Source: Aequorivita marisscotiae (lineage in GTDB: Bacteria; Bacteroidota; Bacteroidia; Flavobacteriales; Flavobacteriaceae). From it: DNA of 64,000 bases. A model generated the notes under the pieces. It had not been told where the DNA came from. It did not search any database and saw only the letters and a program-made list of their open reading frames with translations. This document shows positions 43,071 to 51,525 of the stretch, one piece after another. Both the position numbers and the translations under genes were made by a program. Numbering within the stretch: the first letter of the stretch is position 1; each line of letters opens with the position of its first letter. The DNA lies in NCBI RefSeq assembly GCF_029814825.1, contig NZ_CP122379.1, positions 682,001-746,000 of the forward strand, written 5' to 3'.

Positions 43071-43078
43071 CAAAAGTA
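43071..43078 (-). promoter_or_regulatory. -7 box 5 bases before the flavin reductase start
   Basis: TACTTTTG on the minus strand fits TANNTTTG. Placement implies a leader of only a few bases. Confidence 0.45.
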
Positions 43079-43182
43079 CCCAAAGATTATAGCTTCTAAA
43101 AACATGATTGCACAATAATATTAACATATTTGCTTTATATTTAAACCTGCTTGGAAGGCAGACCTACAATTAACTTATCATT

Positions 43183-44337
43183 ATGTTTCGCAACAAATCG
43201 CTATCCCGTTGGGGTTTTATTTTAGCTTCCCTTATTGTAATTAGTCTTATTTTGTGGAATACGTTTATTTTCTTCAATCAATTAAAGGAAAATGAACGCG
43301 CTAAAATGGAGATTTGGGCAGCGGCCTATCAAGAACTTCAGCAAAAAAGCACCACTGACGATCCTACCGTTGGCGAATTGGTTCTGTCAGTAATCCAAAG
43401 TAACACCTCTACGCCTATGATCCTTTATACGCTAAAGGAAAAAACGTACACAGAGCGTAATATTGATTCGTTGAAAGTTAATACCCTCGAGAAAAAACAG
43501 GAGTTAATAAAGCAATATTCTTCGGAATATACACCTATTGAAATAAGAAATGAAGGCAAATTATATTCCACGATTTATTACGGAAACTCGCCAATTATAA
43601 ATAAACTGAAATATTATCCTGCATTTTTAATTTTAATAATTTTTCTTTTCATTTTAGCTATTTATCTTTTTTATAAAACTTCAAAAGCTGCCGAACAGAA
43701 CAAGCTTTGGGCGGGCATGGCAAAGGAAACCGCGCATCAAATTGGCACGCCACTTTCGTCCTTAGTGGGTTGGACCGAGATTTTAAAAAGCGAAAATGTA
43801 AATCAGGAATACGTTCTTGAAATGGAAAAGGATATTTCGCGCTTAGAAATGATCACGGATCGTTTTTCGAAAATTGGTTCGGTGCCAAAACTGGAACAGC
43901 ACGATTTAATTGAAGAAACAAAACACACCTTTCAATATTTACAAAAACGCACCTCTAAGCTTATAGATTTTCAACTAAATATTCCTGAAAAACCAATTTA
44001 CGTACAATTAAATCCGCAACTATTTAGTTGGACGATAGAAAATTTGGTGAAGAATGGAATTGATGCGATGAAAGGGAAAGGTACAATAACAATTTCATTG
44101 GAAACAAATTCAAAATTTGCTTTTATCCGAATAAGTGATACCGGAAAAGGACTTACGAAAAGTGAATTCAGACGCATTTTTACTCCGGGCTACACTACAA
44201 AAAAACGTGGGTGGGGCTTAGGCCTTTCATTGGCGAAACGAATTATTGAAGAATACCACAACGGAAAAATTCGCGTAATAAAGAGTATTCCAAATCAAGG
44301 CACTACGATGGAAATTGCATTAAAGACTACAGTTTAA
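43183..44337 (+). CDS. sensor histidine kinase
   Basis: The 384 residues have two membrane helices (about 11-29 and 147-165) flanking a ~115-residue extracytoplasmic sensor region. A dimerisation/phospho-acceptor segment of the ETAHQIGTPLSSLVGW type (His at about 188) follows, then HATPase_c (NLVKNGIDAMKGKG, ISDTGKGL, RGWGLGLSLAKRI). No response regulator gene is adjacent, so it is an orphan kinase. The next gene begins 2 bases later and may be co-expressed. Confidence 0.9.
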   Translation: MFRNKSLSRWGFILASLIVISLILWNTFIFFNQLKENERAKMEIWAAAYQELQQKSTTDDPTVGELVLSVIQSNTSTPMILYTLKEKTYTERNIDSLKVNTLEKKQELIKQYSSEYTPIEIRNEGKLYSTIYYGNSPIINKLKYYPAFLILIIFLFILAIYLFYKTSKAAEQNKLWAGMAKETAHQIGTPLSSLVGWTEILKSENVNQEYVLEMEKDISRLEMITDRFSKIGSVPKLEQHDLIEETKHTFQYLQKRTSKLIDFQLNIPEKPIYVQLNPQLFSWTIENLVKNGIDAMKGKGTITISLETNSKFAFIRISDTGKGLTKSEFRRIFTPGYTTKKRGWGLGLSLAKRIIEEYHNGKIRVIKSIPNQGTTMEIALKTTV

Positions 44338-44339
44338 TC

Positions 44340-44684
44340 ATGAGCACTAAAATACATACTATACATACCGCGCGATTAAAAAATAATTGCCCAACGTGTT
44401 TTGGCGCAGACGGACTGGAATTTACGTTCACGCAGAAGGAAAAAGAAACACCATTTTATACCAAACCAACCTCACAACTATCCGAAAGGCTTTATTGCCA
44501 TACTTGTAAGAACACTATTTATCCTGTAAACTGGACCGAAGATATTGAGCGGGTTTTTGAATACAACAAAAAAATAGCGGAAACCCATAAACAGTATTTA
44601 CAGGTAAAACCGCTATTTTATATTATAATTTTGGTAGCAATTGTATTGACAGGCGTAGGAATTTATACTTTGTTCCTGACCTAA
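44340..44684 (+). CDS. zinc-ribbon-like protein with C-terminal membrane anchor
   Basis: The 114 residues carry two CxxC pairs (NCPTCFG and YCHTCKN) that could bind one zinc. A Trp/Glu-rich segment and a C-terminal membrane helix (LFYIIILVAIVLTGVGIYTLF) follow. No family is recognised beyond this. It is 2 bases after the orphan kinase gene, suggesting joint function, and overlaps the convergent HIT gene by 4 bases. Confidence 0.7.
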   Translation: MSTKIHTIHTARLKNNCPTCFGADGLEFTFTQKEKETPFYTKPTSQLSERLYCHTCKNTIYPVNWTEDIERVFEYNKKIAETHKQYLQVKPLFYIIILVAIVLTGVGIYTLFLT

Positions 44685-45076
44685 GACTTTAATTTCCCTC
44701 TAATTTCGAGTGCCAAGGCTTCAAACTCTTCTGAGGTCATTTTTACTTTTTTGGAGAAACGCATATCGTCCATATCGTTTAACGGAATAAGATGTACGTG
44801 CACGTGAGGCACTTCTAAACCAACTACTGCCATTCCCACACGTTTGCACGGAACTGTTTTTTCTAAAGCGCGGGCAATTTTTCTGGAAAATTGCATCAAT
44901 TGTAGGTACAGGTGTTCGCCCATATCAAAAATCTTGTCTATTTCTTCCTTTGGAACACAGAGGGTATGCCCTTTTGTATTTGGATTTATATCCAAAAACG
45001 CAATAAAATTATCGTCTTCTGCAATTTTGTAACATGGAATTTCTCCATCAATTATCTGTGTAAAAATAGACGCCAT
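44681..45076 (-). CDS. HIT-family nucleotide hydrolase/transferase
   Basis: The 131-residue histidine-triad protein has active-site HVHVHLIPL and N-terminal FTQIIDGEIPCYKIAEDD, FLDINPNTKGHTLCVPK. This is the Hint/HinT-type, acting on nucleoside phosphoramidates or dinucleoside polyphosphates. It is 2 bases downstream of greA and thus in the same operon, an arrangement frequent in Flavobacteriia. Confidence 0.94.
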   Translation of the reverse strand: MASIFTQIIDGEIPCYKIAEDDNFIAFLDINPNTKGHTLCVPKEEIDKIFDMGEHLYLQLMQFSRKIARALEKTVPCKRVGMAVVGLEVPHVHVHLIPLNDMDDMRFSKKVKMTSEEFEALALEIRGKLKS

Positions 45077-45078
45077 AG

Positions 45079-45555
45079 TTAGTCTCTTGTGATTTCTAAA
45101 ATTTCGAATTTAAGTATTCCATTTGGCACTTGTATTTCGGCAATTTCGCCTTTTTGTTTGCCAAGCAATCCTTTTCCGATTGGGGAATCTACGGAAATTT
45201 TTCCAGATTTTAAATCGGCTTCGCTTTGGGCCACTAACTTATAGGCCATTTCCATTCCATTGTTTTGGTTTTTAATCTTAACATTGGAGTGTACCAAAAC
45301 CTTACTTAAATCTAATTGCGATTCGTCTATTAATCGGGCATTCGCCAAAATTTCTTCCAATTTTGCGATTCGCATTTCAAGCATTCCTTGTGCTTCTTTT
45401 GCGGCATCGTATTCGGCGTTTTCACTTAAATCGCCCTTGTCGCGTGCTTCGGCAATTGCGTTAGAGGCTTTTGGTCTTTCTACATCACGTAGGTGATCTA
45501 CCTCATCTCTTAATTTTTTTAATCCTTCGGCTGTATAATAAGATACTTTACTCAT
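45079..45555 (-). CDS. greA: transcription elongation factor GreA
   Basis: Rescues backtracked RNA polymerase by stimulating transcript cleavage. The 158 residues comprise the N-terminal coiled coil with the basic/acidic tip (AIAEARDKGDLSENAEYDAAKE) and the C-terminal FKBP-like domain (SPIGKGLLGKQKGEIAEIQVPNG). Operon with the HIT gene. A -7 box TATATTTG lies at 45670-45677. Confidence 0.96.
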   Translation of the reverse strand: MSKVSYYTAEGLKKLRDEVDHLRDVERPKASNAIAEARDKGDLSENAEYDAAKEAQGMLEMRIAKLEEILANARLIDESQLDLSKVLVHSNVKIKNQNNGMEMAYKLVAQSEADLKSGKISVDSPIGKGLLGKQKGEIAEIQVPNGILKFEILEITRD

Positions 45556-45614
45556 AACTTCATCGTTTGTGCATTACAAACCCTTTTTTAATTCATTAAA
45601 TTCTATATAATAAG

Positions 45615-45660
45615 ATTCCCGCCTGTGCGGGAATAGAAAAATCCCATACGGCGACGGGAT
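45615..45660. repeat. REP-like palindromes upstream of greA
   Basis: ATTCCCGC-CTGT-GCGGGAAT (45615-45634) is followed by ATCCC...GGGAT (45641-45660). The first resembles the 18-bp insert at 6222-6239. Besides these and the greA -7 box, the 45556-45820 gap shows nothing clear. Confidence 0.7.
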
Positions 45661-45820
45661 TGTGTTTAACAAATATACTAAAAATTTACTTGTTCCGTAA
45701 TTTGTTGTAATTTCGGCCTTAAAATAGTTCATTTTAATTTTATGCGTGCCTTCTCATTGAAAACTCGCTTATAATGAACAACAACCGCCAGACCAAAGTT
45801 TGTCTAAATACTTTATACAG

Positions 45821-46255
45821 ATGAAAACTAAGATTTTTTTACTTTTAATGCTTTCTATTTTCTTTTCTTGCTCAAAAAGCGACGATAAACGAGAACGAAA
45901 CCCATATTTAACGGATCCTGTGGTTAATTTGAATTTAAATCTAAATTTACCAGAATACAACCCTTTAAAATTTCCAGGAAATTATGTGGTTACGGGCCAG
46001 GGCATTAAAGGCATTGTAGTGTATTGCGTTACCGAAAATCAATATTTGGCTTTTGATTTAGCAGACCCCAATCATGCTCCGAGCAACTGTTCCCGAATGG
46101 AATTAACGGGCGTTATAGCCAGCTGCCCCTGCGCTACTGATGAAAATGAATATTTTATAACCTCGGGACAGCACACTACAGAACCAGACGCCAAATACCC
46201 CATGCAACAATACAACGCGCAGAAAAATGGAAACACAATTGTAATTAGCAATTAA
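45821..46255 (+). CDS. lipoprotein with degenerate Rieske-like domain
   Basis: From ATG 45821 the product is 144 residues with a lipoprotein signal (FLLLMLSIFFSCS, Cys about 17). The mature part has Rieske-type spacing (ADPNHAPSNCSRM ... ASCPCATDENEYFITSGQ), but the CxH and CxxH ligands are not complete, so cluster binding is doubtful. Similar flavobacterial lipoproteins are annotated only by resemblance to Rieske ferredoxins. The frame from TTG 45800 is rejected. Confidence 0.65.
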   Translation: MKTKIFLLLMLSIFFSCSKSDDKRERNPYLTDPVVNLNLNLNLPEYNPLKFPGNYVVTGQGIKGIVVYCVTENQYLAFDLADPNHAPSNCSRMELTGVIASCPCATDENEYFITSGQHTTEPDAKYPMQQYNAQKNGNTIVISN

Positions 46256-46294
46256 GTGTGCCATAAACGCGGTTACAAATTTTTAGATAATTTG

Positions 46295-48682
46295 CTAAAA
46301 TTTTATGGTTGCACCCAGTAGAAAATTTATTGTTGCCTGCGGATAGTAGCCAGCGCCTTCAATCGTAGTAATTGTTCCTGGATTACTGAAATCATCATCG
46401 TAGGTATAAAAATAGCCGTTGGAAATATATTTTACATTAAAAATATTGTTTATCAATGCCGAAAAAACCACTTCGTTTATCCACGGAAGATTGTCTAAAG
46501 TATAAACAATATTTAGATCGTTAATAAAATAACTGTCTAATTTTGAAGCCTCACTGTCAATATTTCCCATATATTGTTGGCCTACAAATTTTGAAAGAAA
46601 ACCCAATTGTAATTTCCCGATTGGTGAATATTCCAGCATATTTCCCGCAACAACGGAAGGTGAAAACGAAATATTTGTATTTCCTAGATTTACCAATTCG
46701 CCATCGCGAGCGCTAACAAAATCTACGTTTTTATTTGTGCTTAAGGCAATATTTGGAAGAACGCGCAAATTCTTTAAAATCTGAATTTCGGCATCTACCT
46801 CCAATCCTAAACGGTAACTCTTCCCACTACTTGTTCTTAACGCAGCACCCACATCGTTCAATTCGCCGGAAAGCACTAGTTGGTCTTTGTAATTCATATA
46901 ATACAAGTTTGTATTTACCTTTATTTTTTCTGAAGCAAAACGCCAACCCAGTTCAAAATCGTCTAATTTTTCAGGAGTTATAATTCCCTGTTCATAATCG
47001 TTTCGTGAAGGTTCGCGGTGGGCTTTTCCGTAGGAAAAATACAACTGGTTTTCAGTATTCATTTTATACGATAATCCAGCTTTGGGATTAAAAAAAGTAT
47101 AGTTTTCATCGTATATCATTTCCACTAAATCTGAAGTAATCCCTGAAGTTTTATAATTTAAAAAGCGTCCTTGCAAATCTCCAAAAATGCTCCATTGCGA
47201 ATTAATGGTATAAGTTCCTTTTGAAAAAACGGTAAATTCGGTTTTTGTACCATTGCTATCATAATAGCGATCGCGAATTTCAGAATCGCTGGCAAAGCGC
47301 GCCCAAATTACTTCTCCAAAATGATCGCCAGTATAGTAGCTATAAAATGCGCCACCTGTGAAATCAATTTTATTGTTTTTGTAATTTACGTTTGCATTTA
47401 CTGCGTAAAAATTATTGTCTAACCAACGTCTGCGAATTACATCGGTTGTATTTATGGTATCGCCTCCAATTTCGAGAGGTTCAAAACCGTATGTTTCAAA
47501 ATCCTCATCTTCTTTATACTGTTCAAAATACCCCTTTCCCTTTGTATAATTTAACGCTACATTGGTGCTCCAATTGTTATTGAAACGCTGGTTCCAAAGT
47601 AGTTGGTAGTGATCCTGTGCATAATTATCTACTTCCTTATCGTAAAACTGTGTATTTCCGTCTTCATCGGTGTACATTCCCGCAGTGTTAAAAGTCCTGT
47701 CGTTTTGCAATTTTTCCGGGTCTTCCAAACCGTTCCACGATTGGTATGTTTCTTCCCGTCCGCCAAAAACCAAGGCTTTAATTAAAGTGTTATCGGCAAC
47801 AAAAGCACCTTGCAGGAAATATGATTTTAAGTCGGAACTGGCTCGGTCTATATACCCATCAGATTGAATTGTTGACAATCTTCCCGCTAATTCAAAATGC
47901 TCGGAAAGCAAGCCAGTACTGAACTTAACATTGTGTTTATGTGTATTATAACTTCCGAATGAATTTGAAATTTCGCCATTGGCTTCATTCGAAACTGCAT
48001 CGCTCAACAAGTTTAAACTCGCACCAAACGCGCCGGAACCATTGGTAGAAGTTCCCACGCCACGTTGCAACTGCAAACTCTGCACCGAAGAAGTGAAATC
48101 GGGTAAATTTACCCAAAAAGAACCTTGACTTTCAGAGTCGTTATACGGAATTCCGTTCAAGGTTACATTTACGCGCGAAGCATCGCTTCCACGAACACGT
48201 ATATAGGTATAACCTACGCCAGCCCCCGCATCGCTTGTTGTAACAACCGATGGCATATAGCTCAGCATATACGGAATATCTTGCCCGAGATTTCGTTTTT
48301 CAAGATCTTCTTTGTCTAGGTTTGAATGCGTAATTGGTGAATCTGCAGACACGCGAACCGCTTGTACCAAAACTTCGTCTAGAGTTTCCGATGATTCAAC
48401 TAGTGTAATATTCAACTCTAAATTACCATTTACACTTACAGAGCGGCTATCCGGAACATAGCCTATATGGCTAAATTGAATACTGTGCTTACCCAAATTT
48501 AGAGAAACTTTATATGTGCCATTAAAATCTGTAATGGTTCCGCCGTCCCCTTTTAAAATTACATTTGTTCCTGGCAATGGCTGTCCGTTAACATCAGTAA
48601 CCACCCCCGAAACGGTAAATTCTTGAGCAAAAACGGCACTACTTAATAAAGTAAAAAAGGTAGAAATTAATAACTTTTTCAT
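46295..48682 (-). CDS. TonB-dependent receptor, predicted thiamine uptake
   Basis: The 795-residue outer-membrane receptor has a signal peptide (KKLLISTFFTLLSSAVFAQ) and an N-terminal CarboxypepD_reg-like domain (FTVSGVVTDVNGQPLPGTNV). A plug domain (YTYIRVRGSDASRVNVTLNGIPYND) and a 22-strand barrel ending in an aromatic-rich strand (INFLLGATIKF) follow. It is preceded by a full TPP riboswitch with terminator, so it is repressed by thiamine pyrophosphate and very likely imports thiamine or a derivative. This matches the TPP-regulated OMR class known in Bacteroidetes. Confidence 0.93.
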   Translation of the reverse strand: MKKLLISTFFTLLSSAVFAQEFTVSGVVTDVNGQPLPGTNVILKGDGGTITDFNGTYKVSLNLGKHSIQFSHIGYVPDSRSVSVNGNLELNITLVESSETLDEVLVQAVRVSADSPITHSNLDKEDLEKRNLGQDIPYMLSYMPSVVTTSDAGAGVGYTYIRVRGSDASRVNVTLNGIPYNDSESQGSFWVNLPDFTSSVQSLQLQRGVGTSTNGSGAFGASLNLLSDAVSNEANGEISNSFGSYNTHKHNVKFSTGLLSEHFELAGRLSTIQSDGYIDRASSDLKSYFLQGAFVADNTLIKALVFGGREETYQSWNGLEDPEKLQNDRTFNTAGMYTDEDGNTQFYDKEVDNYAQDHYQLLWNQRFNNNWSTNVALNYTKGKGYFEQYKEDEDFETYGFEPLEIGGDTINTTDVIRRRWLDNNFYAVNANVNYKNNKIDFTGGAFYSYYTGDHFGEVIWARFASDSEIRDRYYDSNGTKTEFTVFSKGTYTINSQWSIFGDLQGRFLNYKTSGITSDLVEMIYDENYTFFNPKAGLSYKMNTENQLYFSYGKAHREPSRNDYEQGIITPEKLDDFELGWRFASEKIKVNTNLYYMNYKDQLVLSGELNDVGAALRTSSGKSYRLGLEVDAEIQILKNLRVLPNIALSTNKNVDFVSARDGELVNLGNTNISFSPSVVAGNMLEYSPIGKLQLGFLSKFVGQQYMGNIDSEASKLDSYFINDLNIVYTLDNLPWINEVVFSALINNIFNVKYISNGYFYTYDDDFSNPGTITTIEGAGYYPQATINFLLGATIKF

Positions 48683-48742
48683 TCGTAATAATTTAAATTA
48701 TACGAATAAAAGGGGCGTTATTCTTTGTTGATTAAATAGTTA

Positions 48743-48785
48743 AATAAAAAACCCTGAAAATAATACGTCGCGCATTATTACAGGG
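48743..48785 (-). terminator. expression-platform terminator of the TPP riboswitch
   Basis: On the minus strand CCCTG-T-AATAAT, a loop, ATTATT-TT-CAGGG is followed by TTTTTTATTT, about 60 bases before the receptor ATG. Formation would be favoured when TPP binds. Confidence 0.85.
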
Positions 48786-48795
48786 GGTTTACTGT

Positions 48796-48947
48796 GTTCC
48801 CTTGGCAGCATTACCCGCCCAGGTTCTTTGGGTATAATCTCAGCCAGAATGATTAACGATTGTTGATTTTCGATTAACGATTTCAGAACTACTTCTAAAA
48901 TCAACAATCTTCAATCTTCAATCTAAAATCCCTTAGCACCCCTTTGA
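48796..48947 (-). promoter_or_regulatory. TPP (thiamine pyrophosphate) riboswitch aptamer
   Basis: On the minus strand AGGGGTGC is followed, after a long P3 arm, by GGCTGAGATTATACCC. Then come GAACCTG, GGCGGGTAATGCTGCC and AAGGGAA, matching the THI-box consensus (CUGAGA, ACCC, GAACCUG, UAAUGCC, AGGGAA). The P3 arm is about 85 bases and consists of GATT/AATC heptamer-like repeats, including a perfect 13-bp inverted repeat (48858-48870 with 48897-48909). It controls the TonB receptor gene 46295-48682. Confidence 0.95.
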
Positions 48948-48956
48948 GATGTTGGG

Positions 48957-48985
48957 CAAAGATACATTCCTTTTTTATAATTCAA
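48957..48985 (-). promoter_or_regulatory. promoter of the TPP riboswitch/receptor transcript
   Basis: On the minus strand TTG, 18 bases, then TATCTTTG (48957-48964). Transcription should begin at about 48950, right at the aptamer's 5' end. Confidence 0.8.
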
Positions 48986-49044
48986 ATTAATTTTCATATT
49001 CAATTTTTACCATATCCTTAATACTTCGCCTTTGCTTTAGTTTT

Positions 49045-49052
49045 TACATTTG
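49045..49052 (+). promoter_or_regulatory. -7 box 4 bases before the hybrid kinase start
   Basis: TACATTTG ends 4 bases before ATG 49057; no clear -33 element. It suggests a leaderless message. Confidence 0.45.
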
Positions 49053-49056
49053 GATA

Positions 49057-51525
49057 ATGGCTACTGCAAAAAACAAGTTTACATTTAAGATTATTCTGAG
49101 CTACGTCATTCTGGGAGCTTTATCGGTATTGGTTGGCTTTTTTCTGTATTCTGAATTTAAAAAATTCAGCGCTGAAACCAATGAATCCACAGGCGAAAAG
49201 AAGTTTATTGAAACTGGAATTCTCATTAATTTACTTTATGAAACCGACGGTTTTTCGAGGCTCGCCCTTTTAACCGAAAATGATGATGATTTTCAAGCCT
49301 ATATGGCCAAAACAGATTCGCTTTTTAAAAAGATTGAAGAAATAAAATCGCTTACTTCCAATCAATTTCAAATAAAACAGTTGGATAGCGTACATGCGCT
49401 ATTAAAGGAAAAAAATGAAAATATTGAACAACTTCGAATTCTACGGCTAACAAATCAAAAAGACGCTTCGCTGGACGATATTATGCGCGAAGTGCAAAAA
49501 CTGGAGGCTTCCGTGGGGCTAACCTCTGTAGAATCATTAATCCGAAACCCAGCGAACTTAAGCAACAAGGAACGCAGAATTTGGCAAAATTACGCAGACT
49601 ATCTCAATAGTGATAGACGGCGCGACACTTCTACTGTAAAGTCGAAAACCGTAGATTCTATGCTAATTGCCGCACGTTATATTGTAGCCGAAGCTAAAAA
49701 GGAAAATTCGCGAATTCGGCAATCTTTGATGCAAAAGGAAAACGAACTGATTAAAAACGACCTAAATATTTCGGAGCGCTTGCGCGAGATAATTGAAAGT
49801 TTTGACCGCGAAATAACCAAAAACAATACGCTTGAAAAACAACAACGCGGTGCATCGATGAAACGCACATCGGAAATTCTAAAATTTGCCGGGATTTTGG
49901 GAGGGATTTTGGTTTTACTGTTTTCGTATTTTATTCTTTCAGATTTTTTTAAAGCAGAGCGCTACAAAAAGAATTTGGAAGAATCTAAAAATTATGCCGA
50001 ATCACTTTTAAAAAGCCGCGAACAACTTATTTCGACCGTAAGTCACGATTTAAAAACACCTTTAAATACAATTAGCGGTTATGCCGAATTGTTTGAAAAT
50101 TCAAATCTTTCCGAAAAACAAAAATATTATTTGGGGCAGATTAATACGAGCTCGCATTTTATTTCGCATTTGGTTGATGATTTGTTAGATTATTCAAAAC
50201 TAGAAGCTGGAAAACTGCCACTTGAAAGCATTCCATTTTCACTTGAAAATATAATTATCGATACGGGAAACGCCGTAAAACAACAATACTTCCAAAAACA
50301 AGTAGCCCTTAAAATTTCGATTTCAGAAAAATTAAAAGCCAGGATTTTTGAAAGTGATCCGTTGCGAATTCGGCAGATAATAAATAATTTGGTGGGCAAT
50401 GCTTTTAAATTTACCGAAAAAGGTAGCGTTGAAATAAAAGTGGTTGAAATAGAAATAAACAATGCAATTTCAACTGTTCAAATCTCCGTAATCGATACCG
50501 GAATTGGTATTTCCGAAGAAAAACAACAACTTATTTTCAACGAATTTACACAAGCCGAAACAGAGATAGCCCACAGATTTGGCGGTAGCGGCTTGGGACT
50601 CGCAATTTCTAAAAAACTAACTGCTTTGCTGGGCGGCCATTTAAATGTAAAAAGTGTTTTGGGCGAAGGGAGCACTTTTATTTTAACGCTTTCATTGAAA
50701 AATACATCGCGAATTTTACCCAAAAAAGTATCTAAAGAACAGCCTAATTTTCAAAATTTAAATGTTGTAATTATTGACGATGACGATGCCATGCGTGCGC
50801 TTTTACAGGAAATTTTTGAACAAATGAATATTGCTTCAAAAGCCTTTCAGAATTACAGCGATTTTAAAACATTTAGTTTCGATAACGGTTTCGATTTTAT
50901 TTTAACTGATATCCAAATGCCCCAAACAGATGGCTTTTCAGTGCTAAAAAATTTAAAAAATGGCAACGTTTCTTCATATAAAAATCAACCCATAATTGCC
51001 ATGACAGGCAACCGAGAGCACGCCCGTGAATATTATATAAAACAGGGGTTTGCAGAAATGCTTCCAAAGCCGTTTTCGAAGCAGGATTTGGTAGCCGTAT
51101 TGGCTAATATATTTCCGACACAAAACCAATTTTTTGAGAATAGCTTCGATACTACAGCTAGTGAAAAAAGCCCATTAACGAATGACGTGATTGATCTTTC
51201 CCTGCTAAAGTCATTTTTGAGTACGCCCCAAGCCATGAATGATGTACTCGCGGTTTTTAATTCTCAAACTACTGAAGACTTGCAGCAGCTCACAAATTTA
51301 ATTGAAGAAAAAGACTACAAATCAATTTCAGATTTAGCTCACCGAATGCTTACGATGTTTCGTCAAATTAAAGCAAAGGAAGCAATATTAATACTTGAAA
51401 AAATGGAGGATTATCCCCTGCAACGTATTCCCGAAAATTTTTACTTTACAATGCAAAGCGATTATAAAGAATTGGTTGTAGCAATTGGCGTAGTGCAAAA
51501 TGCTCTTAAAAACGAAGTGTTTTAA
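49057..51525 (+). CDS. hybrid sensor histidine kinase with receiver and Hpt domains
   Basis: The 822 residues have one membrane helix near the N-terminus (about 9-28) and a helical periplasmic sensor (30-275). A second helix (about 277-296) leads to HisKA with STVSHDLKTPLNT and HATPase_c (NNLVGNAFKFTEKG, DTGIGIS, GGSGLGLAISKKL). A receiver domain (VVIIDDDDAMRALL, phospho-Asp in ILTDIQMPQTDG) and a C-terminal Hpt-type segment (DLAHRMLTMFRQIKA) follow. This is an internal multistep phosphorelay. The convergent NtrC-type regulator gene, overlapping by 4 bases, is a likely output partner, although opposite strands mean separate promoters. Confidence 0.93.
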   Translation: MATAKNKFTFKIILSYVILGALSVLVGFFLYSEFKKFSAETNESTGEKKFIETGILINLLYETDGFSRLALLTENDDDFQAYMAKTDSLFKKIEEIKSLTSNQFQIKQLDSVHALLKEKNENIEQLRILRLTNQKDASLDDIMREVQKLEASVGLTSVESLIRNPANLSNKERRIWQNYADYLNSDRRRDTSTVKSKTVDSMLIAARYIVAEAKKENSRIRQSLMQKENELIKNDLNISERLREIIESFDREITKNNTLEKQQRGASMKRTSEILKFAGILGGILVLLFSYFILSDFFKAERYKKNLEESKNYAESLLKSREQLISTVSHDLKTPLNTISGYAELFENSNLSEKQKYYLGQINTSSHFISHLVDDLLDYSKLEAGKLPLESIPFSLENIIIDTGNAVKQQYFQKQVALKISISEKLKARIFESDPLRIRQIINNLVGNAFKFTEKGSVEIKVVEIEINNAISTVQISVIDTGIGISEEKQQLIFNEFTQAETEIAHRFGGSGLGLAISKKLTALLGGHLNVKSVLGEGSTFILTLSLKNTSRILPKKVSKEQPNFQNLNVVIIDDDDAMRALLQEIFEQMNIASKAFQNYSDFKTFSFDNGFDFILTDIQMPQTDGFSVLKNLKNGNVSSYKNQPIIAMTGNREHAREYYIKQGFAEMLPKPFSKQDLVAVLANIFPTQNQFFENSFDTTASEKSPLTNDVIDLSLLKSFLSTPQAMNDVLAVFNSQTTEDLQQLTNLIEEKDYKSISDLAHRMLTMFRQIKAKEAILILEKMEDYPLQRIPENFYFTMQSDYKELVVAIGVVQNALKNEVF

